From Anodontia alba (taxonomy: Eukaryota; Mollusca; Bivalvia; Lucinida; Lucinidae), in assembly GCA_964016985.1 (NCBI GenBank), contig OZ024827.1, positions 61,706,681 through 61,770,680 of the forward strand: 64,000 bases of DNA. Direction: 5' to 3'. Both the position numbers and the translations under genes were made by a program. This document shows positions 9,838 to 20,043 of this stretch, piece by piece; the first letter of the stretch is position 1; every line of letters starts with the position of its first letter. Under the pieces are notes generated by a model that was not told the DNA's origin, ran no database searches, and was given only the letters and a program-made list of their open reading frames with translations.

Positions 9838-9892
9838 TCCAGAATTGTTTTGGTTTGAGATAATCGAGTAGCTTGAGATATAAGGAGTTAAA

Positions 9893-10015
9893 ATGGACAG
9901 ACTATTTGGGAAATTCAACCAGTTTTTGTCCCCCGCCTTTTCGAAGAAAGGCGAGGGGACATGGTGTTTTTTGTCCCCCGCCTTTTCGAAGAAAAGCGAT
10001 GGGACATGGTATTTT
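9893..10015. repeat. Two-copy tandem, ~60 bp
   Basis: TTTGTCCCCCGCCTTTTCGA with AGAAAGGCGAGGGGACATGG, then a second copy with AGAAAAGCGATGGGACATGG. Each unit can form a small hairpin (CCCGCCTTT/AAAGGCGAG). Confidence 0.7.
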
Positions 10016-10055
10016 GCTTTCCATGATTCTTGGTGTGTAGTCCCGCACCCTCTAA

Positions 10056-10149
10056 CAGTACCCAGGCACACACCGTTGAAAGAACGTCGATTTAACGTCT
10101 AGACGTTGAATCAACGTTAAATCGTTGATTCAACGTTGTGTCTGCTTGG
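10056..10149. mobile_element. Short imperfect palindrome
   Basis: CCAGGCACACACCGTTGAA and TTCAACGTTGTGTCTGCTTG are inverted ends around iterated CGTTGATTCAACG / AACGTCGATTTAACGTC motifs. It looks like a ~94-bp hairpin element. Confidence 0.5.
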
Positions 10150-11115
10150 TATGTACCGTGAGTCCGTAGCTCCTCCTACAGTTTTATGCCGATCTTTTAG
10201 AAACTTTAGATGCTCATGTCGTGGTCTGAATATGTGCATGCTATTTTGATGTAGTCCTCAGATTAATATTTATCACTTTTTTCCTTGTTTTGATCTTCAC
10301 TTTTAGGCTCAGATACTATCAAAAAGTATAGGCAGTTGGTACCTTGTGTCCGCAAATCCTCCTACTGTTTTATGTTGATCTTTTTGAAACTGCGCGGATG
10401 GTTTTGTCATGCTCTGAAGATGTGCATTAGATTTGGATATAATCCGCAGATTAATGTTTATTACTTTTTCCGCGTTTTGAACTTAAATCATTTTCAGGCT
10501 CAGATACTATCAAAGAATATACATGTAAGTAGTGGTACCTAGTGACTGAAACTCGTACAGTTTTACGCATATACAGTATAACCTCAATGGCTCGAACACG
10601 GATGACTCGTTTACCGTGGATGATTTGAACTCTTTTTTTCAGTCCCTGCAAAATTCTTCGAATAGCTCAAGAAAACAAATGTTTAGGGATTTTTTCTTAT
10701 TTTATTATGGAATTGTATGTTGCGTGTACTCATTAGAATTGCCTCATCGAGGCGATTCTAATGAGTACACACAACATACAATCATTGTGTTGAAAATCGA
10801 AAAGATTTCCCTAAATTATCGCTATTTGTTTCCTGATCTGGTGCCATGATTAACTCTCAGTGGCTCGAACTACCCATTTCTCGAACGAATTTCCATGGTC
10901 CCAAAGATGTTCGAGCCATTGAGGTTCGACTGTATTTTTGAAATTCTACATGTTTTTGTCATGATCTGAAGATGTGCATGTGATTTTCGATATAATGCTC
11001 TGATTCATTCTCATCACTGTTTTTTCCGCGTTTTAAACTTATTCATTTATTTCTTCTCTTTTTCCGCATTTTTATTTAGTCATTTTTCGAGCTCCAATAC
11101 TATCCAACTGTAGAC
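10150..11115. repeat. Tandem ~170-200-bp units, third unit interrupted
   Basis: Units start near 10165, 10340 and 10550. Landmarks are CCTCCTAC(A/T)GTTTTATG, CTGAAGATGTGCAT and GGCTCAGATACTATCAAA. The third is split by the element at 10572-10934 and resumes with TTTGAAATTCTACATG. Confidence 0.65.
10572..10934. mobile_element. TACAGTCGAACCTCAATGGC MITE carrying core 4
   Basis: Inverted ends TACAGTATAACCTCAATGGC and GCCATTGAGGTTCGACTGTA. The central hairpin (about 10703-10790) is GTACTCATTAGAATTGCCTC...GAGGCGATTCTAATGAGTAC, i.e. core 4 in an unrelated frame. It is nested inside the tandem array above. A second copy is at 30183-30551. Confidence 0.75.
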
Positions 11116-11197
11116 ATAGTACTAGTAGGATCCTTTGGAGGATATTTGAAAGGTGGGGGACGTAAATTCTCTGACTTTGCTTGCTGACATTAGCATG

Positions 11198-11411
11198 CTA
11201 TTTTGAGATGAGAACCTTAGCTGCATTTTGATCAGACCCCATACAGTTGAACTGATCAGGCCATATGCTATCATTAATCTGTTGTAATAATCCGAAAACA
11301 GGATTGAGCAAACAATGTGGCCCCAGATCAGAGGCTACAGAACGTGGCGTCTGATGTCTGGCCCCAGACCAGAGGCTACAGAACGTGGGGTCTGATGTCT
11401 GCACTGTTTGT
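11198..11411. mobile_element. Core-1 related repeat
   Basis: CAAACAATGTGGCCCCAGAT ... a duplicated AGAGGCTACAGAACGTGG-(C/G)GTCTGATGTCTG block ... GCACTGTTTG. This core 1 has a tandem internal duplication instead of a clean hairpin (11308-11411). Confidence 0.5.
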
Positions 11412-11459
11412 CACTTACCTAGTAGATTTAGACACACCTATAACTCGAGAAAAAAAATG

Positions 11460-11737
11460 CATCACGAAAACATGCCTATATAATATTAATCCCCTTAAAC
11501 CCCACTTTTATATAGTAAAACTGGGGTTTATAGGGGTATACATTATTCTTCTTATTTCTGATCAAAAACATAGATTGTGGGTACTCGTTAGAACCGCCTC
11601 GCTGAGGCGGTTCTAACGAGTACCCATAATCTATGTTTTGAGCAGAAATAAGAAAAATAGAGTTTTTTATCTGAAAATTTTCAGTTTTTTTTTAGGTGAA
11701 ATTTTCTATATATTTGAATAGGCATGTTTTCGTAATG
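11460..11737 (+). mobile_element. CATCACGAAAACATGCC MITE
   Basis: 278 bp. Ends CATCACGAAAACATGCCTAT / ATAGGCATGTTTTCGTAATG. An inner inverted pair sits in the left arm (AACCCCACTTTTATATAG / TAAAACTGGGGTTTATAGGG). The central core-4 hairpin is GTACTCGTTAGAACCGCC...GGCGGTTCTAACGAGTACC. Confidence 0.85.
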
Positions 11738-11879
11738 GAACTAAATCACCCAGATTCGCATTTTGATAAATAGTAGTTTTTACCACAAACTGGAGACCAC
11801 AAAGTACTTCTTCCACATACATATTACCTCCCATCTGGACAGGAGGCAACCTCCATTTCAGGGTCTAGGTAGACTTGCT

Positions 11880-12072
11880 CCAGTCTACAGTGACTATTTT
11901 TTCCTTACAATCCTGTCTGATAGTCCACTAAAATAAAACCAAACAAAAATAATAATATGACTATAAAGTTTGGTCACTAGTGACCAGCCTTTATAGTCAC
12001 AATATTATTTTGGTTTTATTTTAGTAGATTATCAAACAGGATTATAAGAACAAAAATATTTCGTCACTGGAG
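11880..12072. mobile_element. Palindromic element with CCAGTGAC ends
   Basis: Left CAGTGACTATTTTTTCC...ACAATCCTGTCTGATA and right TATCAAACAGGATTATAAG...TCGTCACTGG are inverted. The centre is GGTCACTAGTGACC between two inverted ATTATGACTATAAAG-type arms. Confidence 0.55.
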
Positions 12073-12129
12073 AATGGAACCAGTCTAGGGTGTAGGAGGC
12101 CGGGGTGCGTTTTACACAGAGAAATTCTC

Positions 12130-12357
12130 TTAACCCATTGAAAACTAGAGACCCCTAAACGGGTAACTAGCAAACAGTGTAGACCCAGATCAGACGCTGC
12201 AGAACGCGACGTCTGATCAGGGCCTCCACTGTTTGCAAATAGTTCATCCATTTTTCCTTAGGAATATCTATATAATACAGCCAGACATACCTAAAATCGA
12301 AAATGGACTCTTCCAATACATAGTATGGGAGAGTTTATTCAGTCTTTAATGGGTTAG
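12130..12357. mobile_element. MITE with TTAACCCATTGAAAAC ends and core-1 hairpin
   Basis: TTAACCCATTGAAAACTAG at the left and TTTAATGGGTTAG at the right. Core 1 is at 12170-12237 with apex GACGCTGCAGAACGCGACGTC. This is a third distinct frame around core 1. Confidence 0.6.
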
Positions 12358-12489
12358 TTTGAGCATGAAATGCTAACTCCTCACTCAAACAGCACTATGG
12401 AAACGCCGCAAAATAGATCTATAAAACGTCCTCCCTAATATCACGTGTTTGTTGGCAGTACTCGGGGATTCTTGTACTTTCTGACGCAT

Positions 12490-12760
12490 AGTCGTAACTT
12501 TTACCATTCTGGGTTAATTCAGCAGACGGCAAATTCATATTTTTCTTGTTTTTCCCAGATAATAGGTTTTGACATTTCATGCAAATTGTCTCCAATAGAC
12601 AATGGACACAATTATGCATGAAATATCAAAATCTGTTTTCTTGGAAAAATAAGAAAATTGGAGACAATTTGCATGAAATGTCAAAACCTGTTGTCTGGGA
12701 AAAGTAAGAAAAAATATTTTAAAATGTCTGCTGAAATTTTTACCCAGAGTGCTACGTGTT
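12490..12760. mobile_element. Core-3 element with tandemly doubled hairpin
   Basis: GCAGACGGCAAATTCA ... GTTTTGACATTTCATGCAAA ... then a second partially inverted set ... GACAATTTGCATGAAATGTC ... ATGTCTGCTGAAATTTTTAC. There are three core-3 arms instead of two, suggesting an extra copy was inserted or copied within the palindrome. Confidence 0.6.
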
Positions 12761-12788
12761 ATCAATGTTTGTTCTTTTCTGTTTTTAC

Positions 12789-12842
12789 ATTTTGTGTGTG
12801 TGTTGTGCGCGCGCGCGCGCGCGTGCGTGCGTGTGTGTGTTG
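12789..12842. repeat. Microsatellite (TG/CG)
   Basis: An alternating purine-pyrimidine run of GTGTGTG, CGCGCGCG and TGCGTGCG. It could adopt Z-DNA. Confidence 0.9.
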
Positions 12843-13152
12843 TTCTTTATTGTTGTCTTTAAAGTCTAACATGAACAATACAATTCGTACATAGCCTACA
12901 CTTAGGCGTAGCGCTCACTTAAAATGCATGTGCGTAAGACATTTTTAAATATTCAATACAACAAAGGAAGATTTTTTCCTCCTTTATCATGACCTTCTTG
13001 AAGGAAAAAAATGCTCCCCGAACAAATTCGTTCCTTGTTTTGGAAGCGTTTAGTAAGATTTCTTTTCTGCTTTCATTTAGGTGTACGTAAAGATCATTCC
13101 ATTCTGGCTACGCCTCTGGCACTGATGAGTTACTTTTGAAAGGCCATAACTA

Positions 13153-13240
13153 ATGTTTGTGTGTTTGTGTGAGTGCGTGTGTGTTTCGTTTTCTTTTATC
13201 TCGTATATATATATATATAAATATATACATATTTTTTTTT
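13153..13240. repeat. GT-rich then (AT)n low complexity
   Basis: GTGTGTTTGTGTGAGTG, then TATATATATATATAAATATA and a T-run. ORFs across this segment are artefacts. Confidence 0.8.
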
Positions 13241-13299
13241 CGTATTTTATTTTGTTTATTTTTATCCATATTTCTTTCGTTGCGTCTCTTAAAGCCACA

Positions 13300-13528
13300 G
13301 GTGTTGCAGCGGGTTCAACGTCCCGTTCAACGACCCAAGGGAAATAACTCGAACTTGTCACACTCAGTGTCGCAATCGACACAGTTACTGTGTACTTAGC
13401 AACCAATGACATTATCGGAAATTATGTACAGGTGCGATTTCCTGTTTTATCTTATACCGCCATGTCTTTCACCTGTTTACAAACATAAGTCAAACTCTGA
13501 TGTTCGTGCCAAGGTGTGATAAAGAAAG
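13300..13528 (+). other. Candidate promoter and non-coding first exon
   Basis: This is a non-repetitive stretch, somewhat richer in GC than its flanks. It includes a CCAAT box (about 13402-13406), an AGCAAC half-site just before it, and a strong splice donor AAAG|GTAAGT at 13528/13529. No long ORF is present. It would fit a 5' non-coding exon for the ANKAR-like gene whose first coding exon starts 14 kb further on, but nothing here proves the link. A random donor match is the main alternative. Confidence 0.25.
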
Positions 13529-13960
13529 GTAAGTTAGAGTTTAATTGTCTACGCGACTAATAAGGAAATGCAGCAGAATCGCTGAACACAAAGCCTATGT
13601 GAATAATTTAACACGAATGACAGTCCCCGGAGATGATTACACTGATCAATTTATATTATTTATACATTTTAGGTTATCAACGGACAACTTATCTCAGCTG
13701 ATACATCATTGTATTATGAAAGTAAATGTACTTGATGCGATATGTGCACATAATTACCCGAAATTATGGTGGTGCTCCGGGGTTAATGGCCCTTCAACGG
13801 TAGTTCAATTATATCGGGTTTAGTTTGTGTTTGTAAGTTTGTGTTTTAAACACTTAATGTTCCTGTTACCAACAAGTTCCGAGTCCCCATTAGTCTCCTA
13901 CTATAGCGACATGCATAATATGTTAGGTATTTTAGTGTACTACGTACATGTAATAACTGA
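13529..13960. other. No gene seen
   Basis: Unique sequence. Short ORFs show no recognisable domain. It would be intron if 13300-13528 is a first exon. Confidence 0.35.
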
Positions 13961-14035
13961 GGCAAAATGGGATTCGAAGCCACAACCGAAGGCGAGAGCT
14001 CTCATCCCGATAAACCAAAAAGCCACTTGTTCCTA
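13961..14035 (-). mobile_element. tRNA-like remnant 1
   Basis: On the minus strand: TGGTTTATCGGGATGAGAGC (box A position), then CTCTCGCCTTCGGTTG, then GGCTTCGAATCCC, close to the box B consensus GGTTCGAATCC. Acceptor pairing is not convincing. It is probably a tRNA-derived SINE head. Confidence 0.4.
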
Positions 14036-14096
14036 CAATAAATGCCAAAGAATTAATCCTTAATATATCTGCTGGAATGAATCTTTAATATTCTGC

Positions 14097-14168
14097 CCGG
14101 AGCCGGGTTCGAAACCAGGACATCTGGATTAATTTGCAGGAGATCGCAAACATAGCGAACTACCAGGC
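14097..14168 (-). mobile_element. tRNA-like remnant 2
   Basis: On the minus strand: TGGTAGTTCGCTATG, then CAAATTAATCCAGATGTCC, then GGTTTCGAACCCGG at the box B position. It is in the same orientation as the remnant at 13961, ~65 bp away. The two may be a tandem of tRNA-like units or two degenerate SINEs. Confidence 0.35.
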
Positions 14169-14396
14169 CCCGAGGTTATAAAACTTTTTTTCGAGCTCAG
14201 TTCAGCTGAGCATGCAATTTGTTTGGTTTATGAATCTTAAAATACTGACAAAATTTTGAAACATCTCTCATGCTCAACTGAGCTGAGCAAGCTCAGCTGA
14301 GTTGAGCATGAAAAAAGTTTAATTTTTTGGGTATTTTTATTTTTACGATCGAGTGAAATGAGTTGAGCATGAAAAAAGTTTTATAACCTCGGGGCC
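14166..14396. mobile_element. MITE with GGCCCCGAGGTTATAAAAC ends
   Basis: 231 bp. Nearly perfect ends GGCCCCGAGGTTATAAAACT / AGTTTTATAACCTCGGGGCC. The inside is built from iterated GCTCAGCTGAGC / GCTCAACTGAGC palindromes and CATGCTCAACT/AGTTGAGCATG arms. Confidence 0.75.
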
Positions 14397-14418
14397 AGTT
14401 CTCGTTTAGTGCAGTTTA

Positions 14419-14648
14419 ATTAAAACCCTTTCAGCCCTAGTTTAAACTAAACCTTTTCAGCCCTGCAGACTAAAACAGATACATTTGCGAACAGCGTAGA
14501 TTTAGATGAGACGCCTCAAACGATCCGTCTCATCAGGATCTACACTGTTTTCTGGATTTTGATTAGCTGCCCCATTTGCAACAGTAGACATGTCCAAATT
14601 CAAAAGCTGGAAGAGGCCACTTCAGAAACTTAAGGGTGAAAGGATTAA
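14419..14648. mobile_element. TTAA-flanked MITE with diverged core 1
   Basis: TTAA at both ends with AACCCTTTCAGCCC / GGGTGAAAGGA. The core is GCGAACAGCGTAGATTTAG...GGATCTACACTGTTTTC (14489-14552). A tandem TAAACCTTTTCAGCCCTG duplicates the left end. Confidence 0.55.
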
Positions 14649-15050
14649 GAATTATTTTCTCTTTCAAAGTAGTCTGCAATCCATGATTAACATAGCTCTT
14701 ATGTCAATATTTTTTTCTGACATTTCTATGCCAAATTAAGAATATACGCGTCATTTATGTTTTCCAGCTTATGTAAAATGAAGACACTTGCCAAATAATC
14801 TATAAATGGCAGTACGTTTGTTCTATATCACAATGATAATTGATCGTTTCGAAACAAAAGGTTGACTTTTTTTTTTTTTTTTTTTTTTTTGCTAGGTTGG
14901 CTTTAAATCGCTTTGTCATATTAACAGCAGCGAATAGGATCAATACTTCTTCAGATCTAGGTTATCGGAATGACCGTCGATGAATGTAATTAGCACTGAA
15001 AAAAAGCAAGAAAAACACGGTGGCGCAAATGCCGTACATGCATTTGAGCC
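14649..15050. other. No gene seen; T-run
   Basis: AT-rich unique sequence with a ~23-base T-run at about 14868-14890. Confidence 0.4.
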
Positions 15051-15057
15051 GAAACGT

Positions 15058-15270
15058 GAGGAAACGTACCTTCTGACATGTGCTACTAATAAGGATTCAA
15101 ATCAGCATGCGCATCTGCGTACTCAAATCAGAGTCTTCGTTACCTGCATGAAGAAACTTTGCATCCTTGTCTATCAAAAATGCGCCCGGTGAAGATTCTG
15201 ATCAGACTGTGCGAATGCGCAGGCTGATCTGAATCTTCGCTGGGCGCCCATGTCCAAAGGTGCATTTTCT
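15058..15270. mobile_element. GCAGGCTGATC family element
   Basis: CGTACCTTCTGACATGTGC left and GCCCATGTCCAAAGGTGCA right, with internal ATCAGCATGCGCATCTGCG / GCGCAGGCTGATCTGAATC. It is a relative of 6915-7135. Confidence 0.55.
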
Positions 15271-15562
15271 GACGTTGAGGCACATTTGTTACTTAAGTGC
15301 TTTTTCATTGGACACATTTGTATATTTTCATGGTTTATATTACTCTTTCCTTGTTACCGTCTTTCAACGGTTGGTGTAGTAATACATGAAACCTAATAGC
15401 GCCAATCACAGTAACTGCCTAAATATTTTCCTTTTAGTTTTTTCCGAGAAAATAAGGTTTGGTAATTTCATTTGAATCTTCTACCTGTTTCAATCGAATT
15501 TTCTGTTGAATTCATATGCAGTACCAATTTAAGCCTTTTTTTTTTTTTTTTTTCTAGGGAAC
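15271..15562. other. Decayed core-2 element and homopolymer T-run
   Basis: About 15392-15530 keeps AGCGCCAATCACAGTAACTG, GAGAAAATAAGGTTTGG and TTCATTTGAATCTTC from the core-2/AAAGCGCC frame, otherwise eroded. A T-run follows at 15535-15553. Confidence 0.4.
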
Positions 15563-15846
15563 CATCACGAAAACATACCTATATAATTTTGACACCCCCC
15601 CCCCCTTAAACCCTACTTTTATATAGTAAAAATGGGGATTACCGGGGTATGCATTATTTTTCTTATTTCTGCTCAAAAACATAGATTGTGGGTACTCGTT
15701 AGAATCGCCTCGGCGAGGCGGTTCTAACGAGTACCCATAATCTATGTTTTGAGCAGAAATATGAAAAATATCAGATTCTTATCTGAAATTTTTCATTTTT
15801 GGTGGTAAAATTTTCAGATTATTTGAATAGGCGTGTTTTCGTAATG
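15563..15846 (+). mobile_element. CATCACGAAAACATGCC MITE
   Basis: 284 bp. Ends CATCACGAAAACATACCTAT / ATAGGCGTGTTTTCGTAATG. A C-run interrupts the left arm (15594-15605). The central core-4 hairpin has apex CGCCTCGGCGAGGCG. Confidence 0.85.
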
Positions 15847-15849
15847 AAT

Positions 15850-16560
15850 ACATGAAAAAAAAATTTTTTAATAGAATGTCCGAATGGCGCTTTAAAGACT
15901 GATACCGAAGCTACATTAGAAGTAACGAAAATCACAGGAGTTTCACTTTTGTTTCAATTTGATTTCCCCAGACTGTTGTTTTGATAATCGTATTGTCCGT
16001 AAAATACCCTTTGTATCACGTAAATAATTTATGCTCTCACTGAGGTTCTGAAGAATTTGCACACTCATTGTGAAAGAAATATACCAGCTTATCATAAAAA
16101 ATAAATAAATAAATATGCCAAAAACTTTTAAAGTAATTAGATTATAATTACTGTTTGATAACATTATTACCTCCCTTGACCTAACTTGGCTACTTATCTT
16201 AGTCAGAAAACTACGTACTTAGACAAAATATCTCCTATAATACTTTATTGCACAGTCCTCAGAAGCATTTTTAGCAAACTAGGTGCAGCTTAATTTCATA
16301 TCGAAATAGTATTTTCAGACAATAAATAGGAAGGTTATACATGTATCAATAGCTCCTGCATTAACCTTTAAGGGTGGACTTAGTACATTGCCGAAACGAC
16401 AATGGTATTTTTTTTTTTTTTTTTATCTTTGGGGATTTAATATATCAGTGTAAGCCTACATAAAGCAAATATTACGAAATAAGTTGTAGAGAAAGTGTTT
16501 GCAAATACTCGTATAAGTAATACATATGTTAAATTGTTCAGAAAATTACAGAACATGGTC
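15850..16560. other. No gene seen
   Basis: AT-rich unique sequence with a T-run at about 16408-16424. Short ORFs carry no recognisable domain. Confidence 0.4.
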
Positions 16561-16561
16561 G

Positions 16562-16839
16562 CATCACGGAACATGCCTATATAATTCTGACCCCCTTAAA
16601 CCCCACTTTTATATCGTAAAATTGGGGATTACAGGGGTATACATTATTTTTCTTATTTTTGCTCAAAACATAGATTGTGAGTCATCGTTAGAACAGTCTC
16701 GTCGAGGCGGTTCTAACGAGTACCCACAATCTATGTTTTGAACAGAAATATGAAAATATCAGTTTCCTTTATCTAAAAACTTTCAGTTTCTGAAGCTGAA
16801 ATTTTCTATATATATTTGAATAGGCGTGTTTTCGTAATG
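16562..16839 (+). mobile_element. CATCACGAAAACATGCC MITE
   Basis: 278 bp. Ends CATCACGGAACATGCCTAT / ATAGGCGTGTTTTCGTAATG, with the same left-arm and core-4 organisation as 11460-11737. It sits only ~715 bp from the copy at 15563, in the same orientation. Confidence 0.85.
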
Positions 16840-17544
16840 GTTTCATTTCGATAAGAGGAAGGTAAACGTACACATGTAAATGTCGTTCTTCCCGCTCACC
16901 TCTCGCATAAAAAAAGACGAATAGAACGAAATAAGTATTTGTTCAGTAAGAAACTTGCATCGTAACAAAACAGTGCCTTCCCATAAATCTACTTGTGCTG
17001 TCATTTGTACAAATACAAGAAATTTATTTTTATAATATGTTCAATAACTTATATTTTTGCAAATTACAAAACACAGGTACATAGACATTTTAAAAGGAAC
17101 ACCAAAGACCAAAGTAAAATCAGTGTCTTCTGGATACTGATACTAATGGTAAAAAGATCACAATTTGCTTTTCGAAACTAGTCCTTGTAATTAACGGAAC
17201 GAAAATATTTTCTTATGTCAACTGATCAGCATTTGATAGATTTTGACAAATATTGTAAACGCAGTTTTAACATGACACTACTGTGCTTTCGACATCTTTG
17301 AGAAAATCGTTTTTTGCTTGGCGCTTTACACAGAAGAAGTACATTTGCAAACTTTAGTCATGATTTAATGAAATGAAAAACCATTTGTCGTAATTACCTA
17401 TGCACAAAAATTTTATTCTAGTCATTACTTTTTAAAAAGTCTAATATTTTCACTTTTTTTCCCGTAGTAAAAACGAATGCAAATTATGCAGAAATCTGTA
17501 GGGTAGGTAACTTGGAGGCATACATGTATTTTCAACAAGCTCCG
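16840..17544. other. No gene seen
   Basis: AT-rich unique sequence. A short AACAAGCTCCGCTTGTT hairpin lies at about 17534-17550. Confidence 0.35.
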
Positions 17545-17858
17545 CTTGTTCAATTTTTCTGAAATTTTTACAATATTGTTCTGAAACATCAATAAGTCAA
17601 ATTCATCAAAGAAACGAAAAAAAAATATTTTCTTAGGGAAAAAATAAAAAAAAATCGCTTTACTACAGAAATTGCATGGGTCAGACCAATTTTTGGCCGT
17701 AAAATTAATTTTAGGGTACATATTTGAGAACAAAATACAGAAACAGAAAAGACATATGGTTTCCGATAATATATGGTCAATCAAAACAAACTATTTTTAT
17801 TTAAAATAAAACGCCAAGCAACAATCATTTTTCCGAATGATGTCTAAAGGACAGTAAG
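17545..17858 (+). repeat. ~300-bp dispersed repeat, copy 2
   Basis: Diverged direct copy of 7755-8060, sharing CTGAAACATCAATAA-type, CCAATTTTTGGCC, ATGGTTTCC, AAAATAAAAC and GATGTCTAAAGGACAG in order. Confidence 0.6.
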
Positions 17859-17941
17859 TGAATTCTGGATAGGATTTTTTACTGTGAATTGTCTTAGTGA
17901 AATATATACAGATCGCTGAAGCACTTGAGCTCACTGATAGC

Positions 17942-17942
<1 letters not shown>

Positions 17943-18001
<59 letters not shown>
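17943..18001. repeat. (TG)n microsatellite
   Basis: About 59 bp of uninterrupted TG. Confidence 0.95.
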
Positions 18002-18166
18002 CCTGTCATACGAACTGGAGTACACTGATGCGTCTGGAGAAATCCCGGTGATTGTCAAATAAGAAACAGGCAATGGTAAAATCAAATAGAGAAATATAAT
18101 TCCAGTGTTGTTGTTTGTTCGATTTCCATAAGATTTCTTTCCCTTCTCAATGTGCTACCAGTTGTT

Positions 18167-18379
18167 TTAACGCTTAGCACTCTGGGTAAAATTTTCAGCA
18201 GACGACATTTTGAAATATTTTTCTTATTTTTCCCAGAAAACAGGATTTGACATTTCATGCAAATTGTCTCCTAAGGAGACAATTTGCATGAAATGTCAAA
18301 TCCTGTTTTCTGGGAAAAATAAGAAAAATATCATCAATCTGTCGTCTGCTGAAAATGCCCAGAGAGTGGTAAAGGTTAA
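18167..18379. mobile_element. TTAA-flanked MITE with core-3 hairpin (well preserved)
   Basis: TTAA at 18167-18170 and 18376-18379. The ends are GCTTAGCACTCTGGG / CCCAGAGAGTGGTAAAG, with subterminal CAGCAGACGACAT / GTCGTCTGCTG. The long near-perfect core-3 palindrome is CAGGATTTGACATTTCATGC...GACAATTTGCATGAAATGTC. It is the best reference copy of core 3 in the window. Confidence 0.75.
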
Positions 18380-18432
18380 TCAACAAATTTGCTTGTCGTT
18401 ATTTTCAACATCTTGATCAGACTCAAATATAT

Positions 18433-18539
18433 CCCAGTAAGCATTCTACATAAATCTATAGCGGGCCGTTATCGGCCCGTCAGGGTAGTGATGGGCCGAT
18501 AACGGCCCGCTATAGATTTATAAAGAATGCTAGCTGGGA
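18433..18539. mobile_element. 107-bp GGGCCG hairpin element, copy 1
   Basis: A near-perfect palindrome from CCCAGTAAGCATTCTACATA to AAGAATGCTAGCTGGG with GGGCCGTTATCGGCCCGTCA arms. It is flanked by AT on both sides. It has exactly the length of the copies at 29795 and 52904. Confidence 0.85.
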
Positions 18540-18822
18540 TGCTTCGCAGCTATTTCCTCTTCAGATGTTTAAACGAGAGATTGAGGGTGTATAATCGAGA
18601 CGGAGCAACTCAACCCTGTTCCTTTGTAACATGTAGTGCATGTTTTACTGTTTCACAAAAAAAAATAAATAAATAAATAAAAAATGTTGAAATCATTTTG
18701 GACGCCTGTATAGAAAGATACAAAAAGTACATGTGTGCGTATGTTTCAACACAGAACACCATACCTATTTGAGCGATCCTCATACCGCTTCAAATGTCGC
18801 AGTATTTCTTTCCTCTATTAAT

Positions 18823-18824
<2 letters not shown>

Positions 18825-18865
<41 letters not shown>
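18825..18865. repeat. (GA)n microsatellite
   Basis: An AGAGAG run followed by GGGAGGGAGAGAGG. Confidence 0.95.
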
Positions 18866-18868
<3 letters not shown>

Positions 18869-19089
18869 AGAGAGGTGGGGGTGGGGCTACTCAGTTCTGT
18901 ATCTGCTCTTTCAGAACAAAATATTAGTTTACCTGTTTTATAGCACAAAAAAATGTTGCATCCAGTTTGGACATTGATGTAGATGATTAAAACACAGGTC
19001 TGCGTATATTTAAGTGCAGAACATCTTACCTTTTTGGGCGATCCTCATGCATTATCATGTATGAACTTCTATTCACGTAGTTAAAAGTA

Positions 19090-19240
19090 TATATTAATTC
19101 TGTGAGCGGGCAACGAACGCCCTAATGAGAGACTGCACGATTGCTCAAGTTGATCTTGCCTTCGTTGGCCGCGTATAAGCGATGCGAACAGATTTCTCGC
19201 TGCGTCACAATTTTGTCTTGTATGTCTTGGAATTTTAGTC
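19090..19240. mobile_element. Diverged GCGGACAGCGAAGG-family repeat
   Basis: GAGCGGGCAACGAACGCCC ... GATCTTGCCTTCGTTGGCCG ... TATAAGCGATGCGAACAG. It resembles the segment at 27118-27235 and is a worn member of the GCAGGCTGATC group. Confidence 0.4.
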
Positions 19241-19446
19241 AGATCACTTTCCCCGAGAACTGTTTGGCGATTTAAACGTAGTTCCATGCTTACATTTCTG
19301 TGAAGAAAATATACCTGAAACATCTGACGGCCGTTAATTGCGCCAGCAACAGGTTAAGGATACATCACTGACATTTTTTTCAGGGTCTAATCAAGCCACT
19401 TTTCTTGCATCTAAAAGATACTGAGATACTTTTTTTTCTCTGCGAA

Positions 19447-19632
19447 AACTTTGTAGTACTGTTGTGTTTACTCTAAATATTCGGACAAAACCCCTAAAAT
19501 TCAACAAGTCACTTTTATTGGTGGGTAAAAAAACAAACCGCTGGATGGGTGGCAAACAGTGTAGACACTGATCAGACGCCGCGTCTTGCGGCGTCAGATC
19601 TGGGTCTACACTATTTGCTCAGGCATAACCGT
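19447..19632. mobile_element. Core-1 MITE, CTAAATATTCGGAC frame
   Basis: Left end TGTTTACTCTAAATATTCGG. Core 1 is at 19553-19619 with apex GACGCCGCGTCTTGCGGCGTC. The right end is eroded. Confidence 0.55.
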
Positions 19633-19883
19633 TCAAATATTTGCTATAAAATGAGGGTCCTGATAGGGTTTACTGATTAGAAAATAATGGCCATTTTTTA
19701 AATGATTGAAGAAACATAAGTGAAAAATGCCATGTGATTTGAGAAAAAAAAAGAAGGCTTAAAGCAAAAAAGAAAATTCTGAAAATTATAAAGAATAGTA
19801 GAAAAAAAAAAACAGCCAAACTGAATAATGACCAGTAAAAAAGAAAGAAGTGCATGCTTACAAAAGAAAAAAAATATTTATCC

Positions 19884-20043
19884 TTTAAACCCTCTAAAAG
19901 CGCCAAGCAAAATTGGTAACAGATGACATTCTATTTTTGGCAAACGATTCACATGAAATTTCAATGCTCATTTCTTTTGAAATTGATAAAAAAAAAAATC
20001 AATATGTCATTTGCCACAGTTGTTATTTGCGCTTTAAATGTTA
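19884..20043. mobile_element. AAAGCGCCAAGC frame with core-2 hairpin
   Basis: AAACCCTCTAAAAGCGCCAA ... CAGATGACATTC ... CGATTCACATGAAATTTCAA ... TTTGCCACAGTTG ... GCGCTTTAAATG. The outer frame is that of 1318-1562 but the centre is core 2 instead of core 1. Confidence 0.6.
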
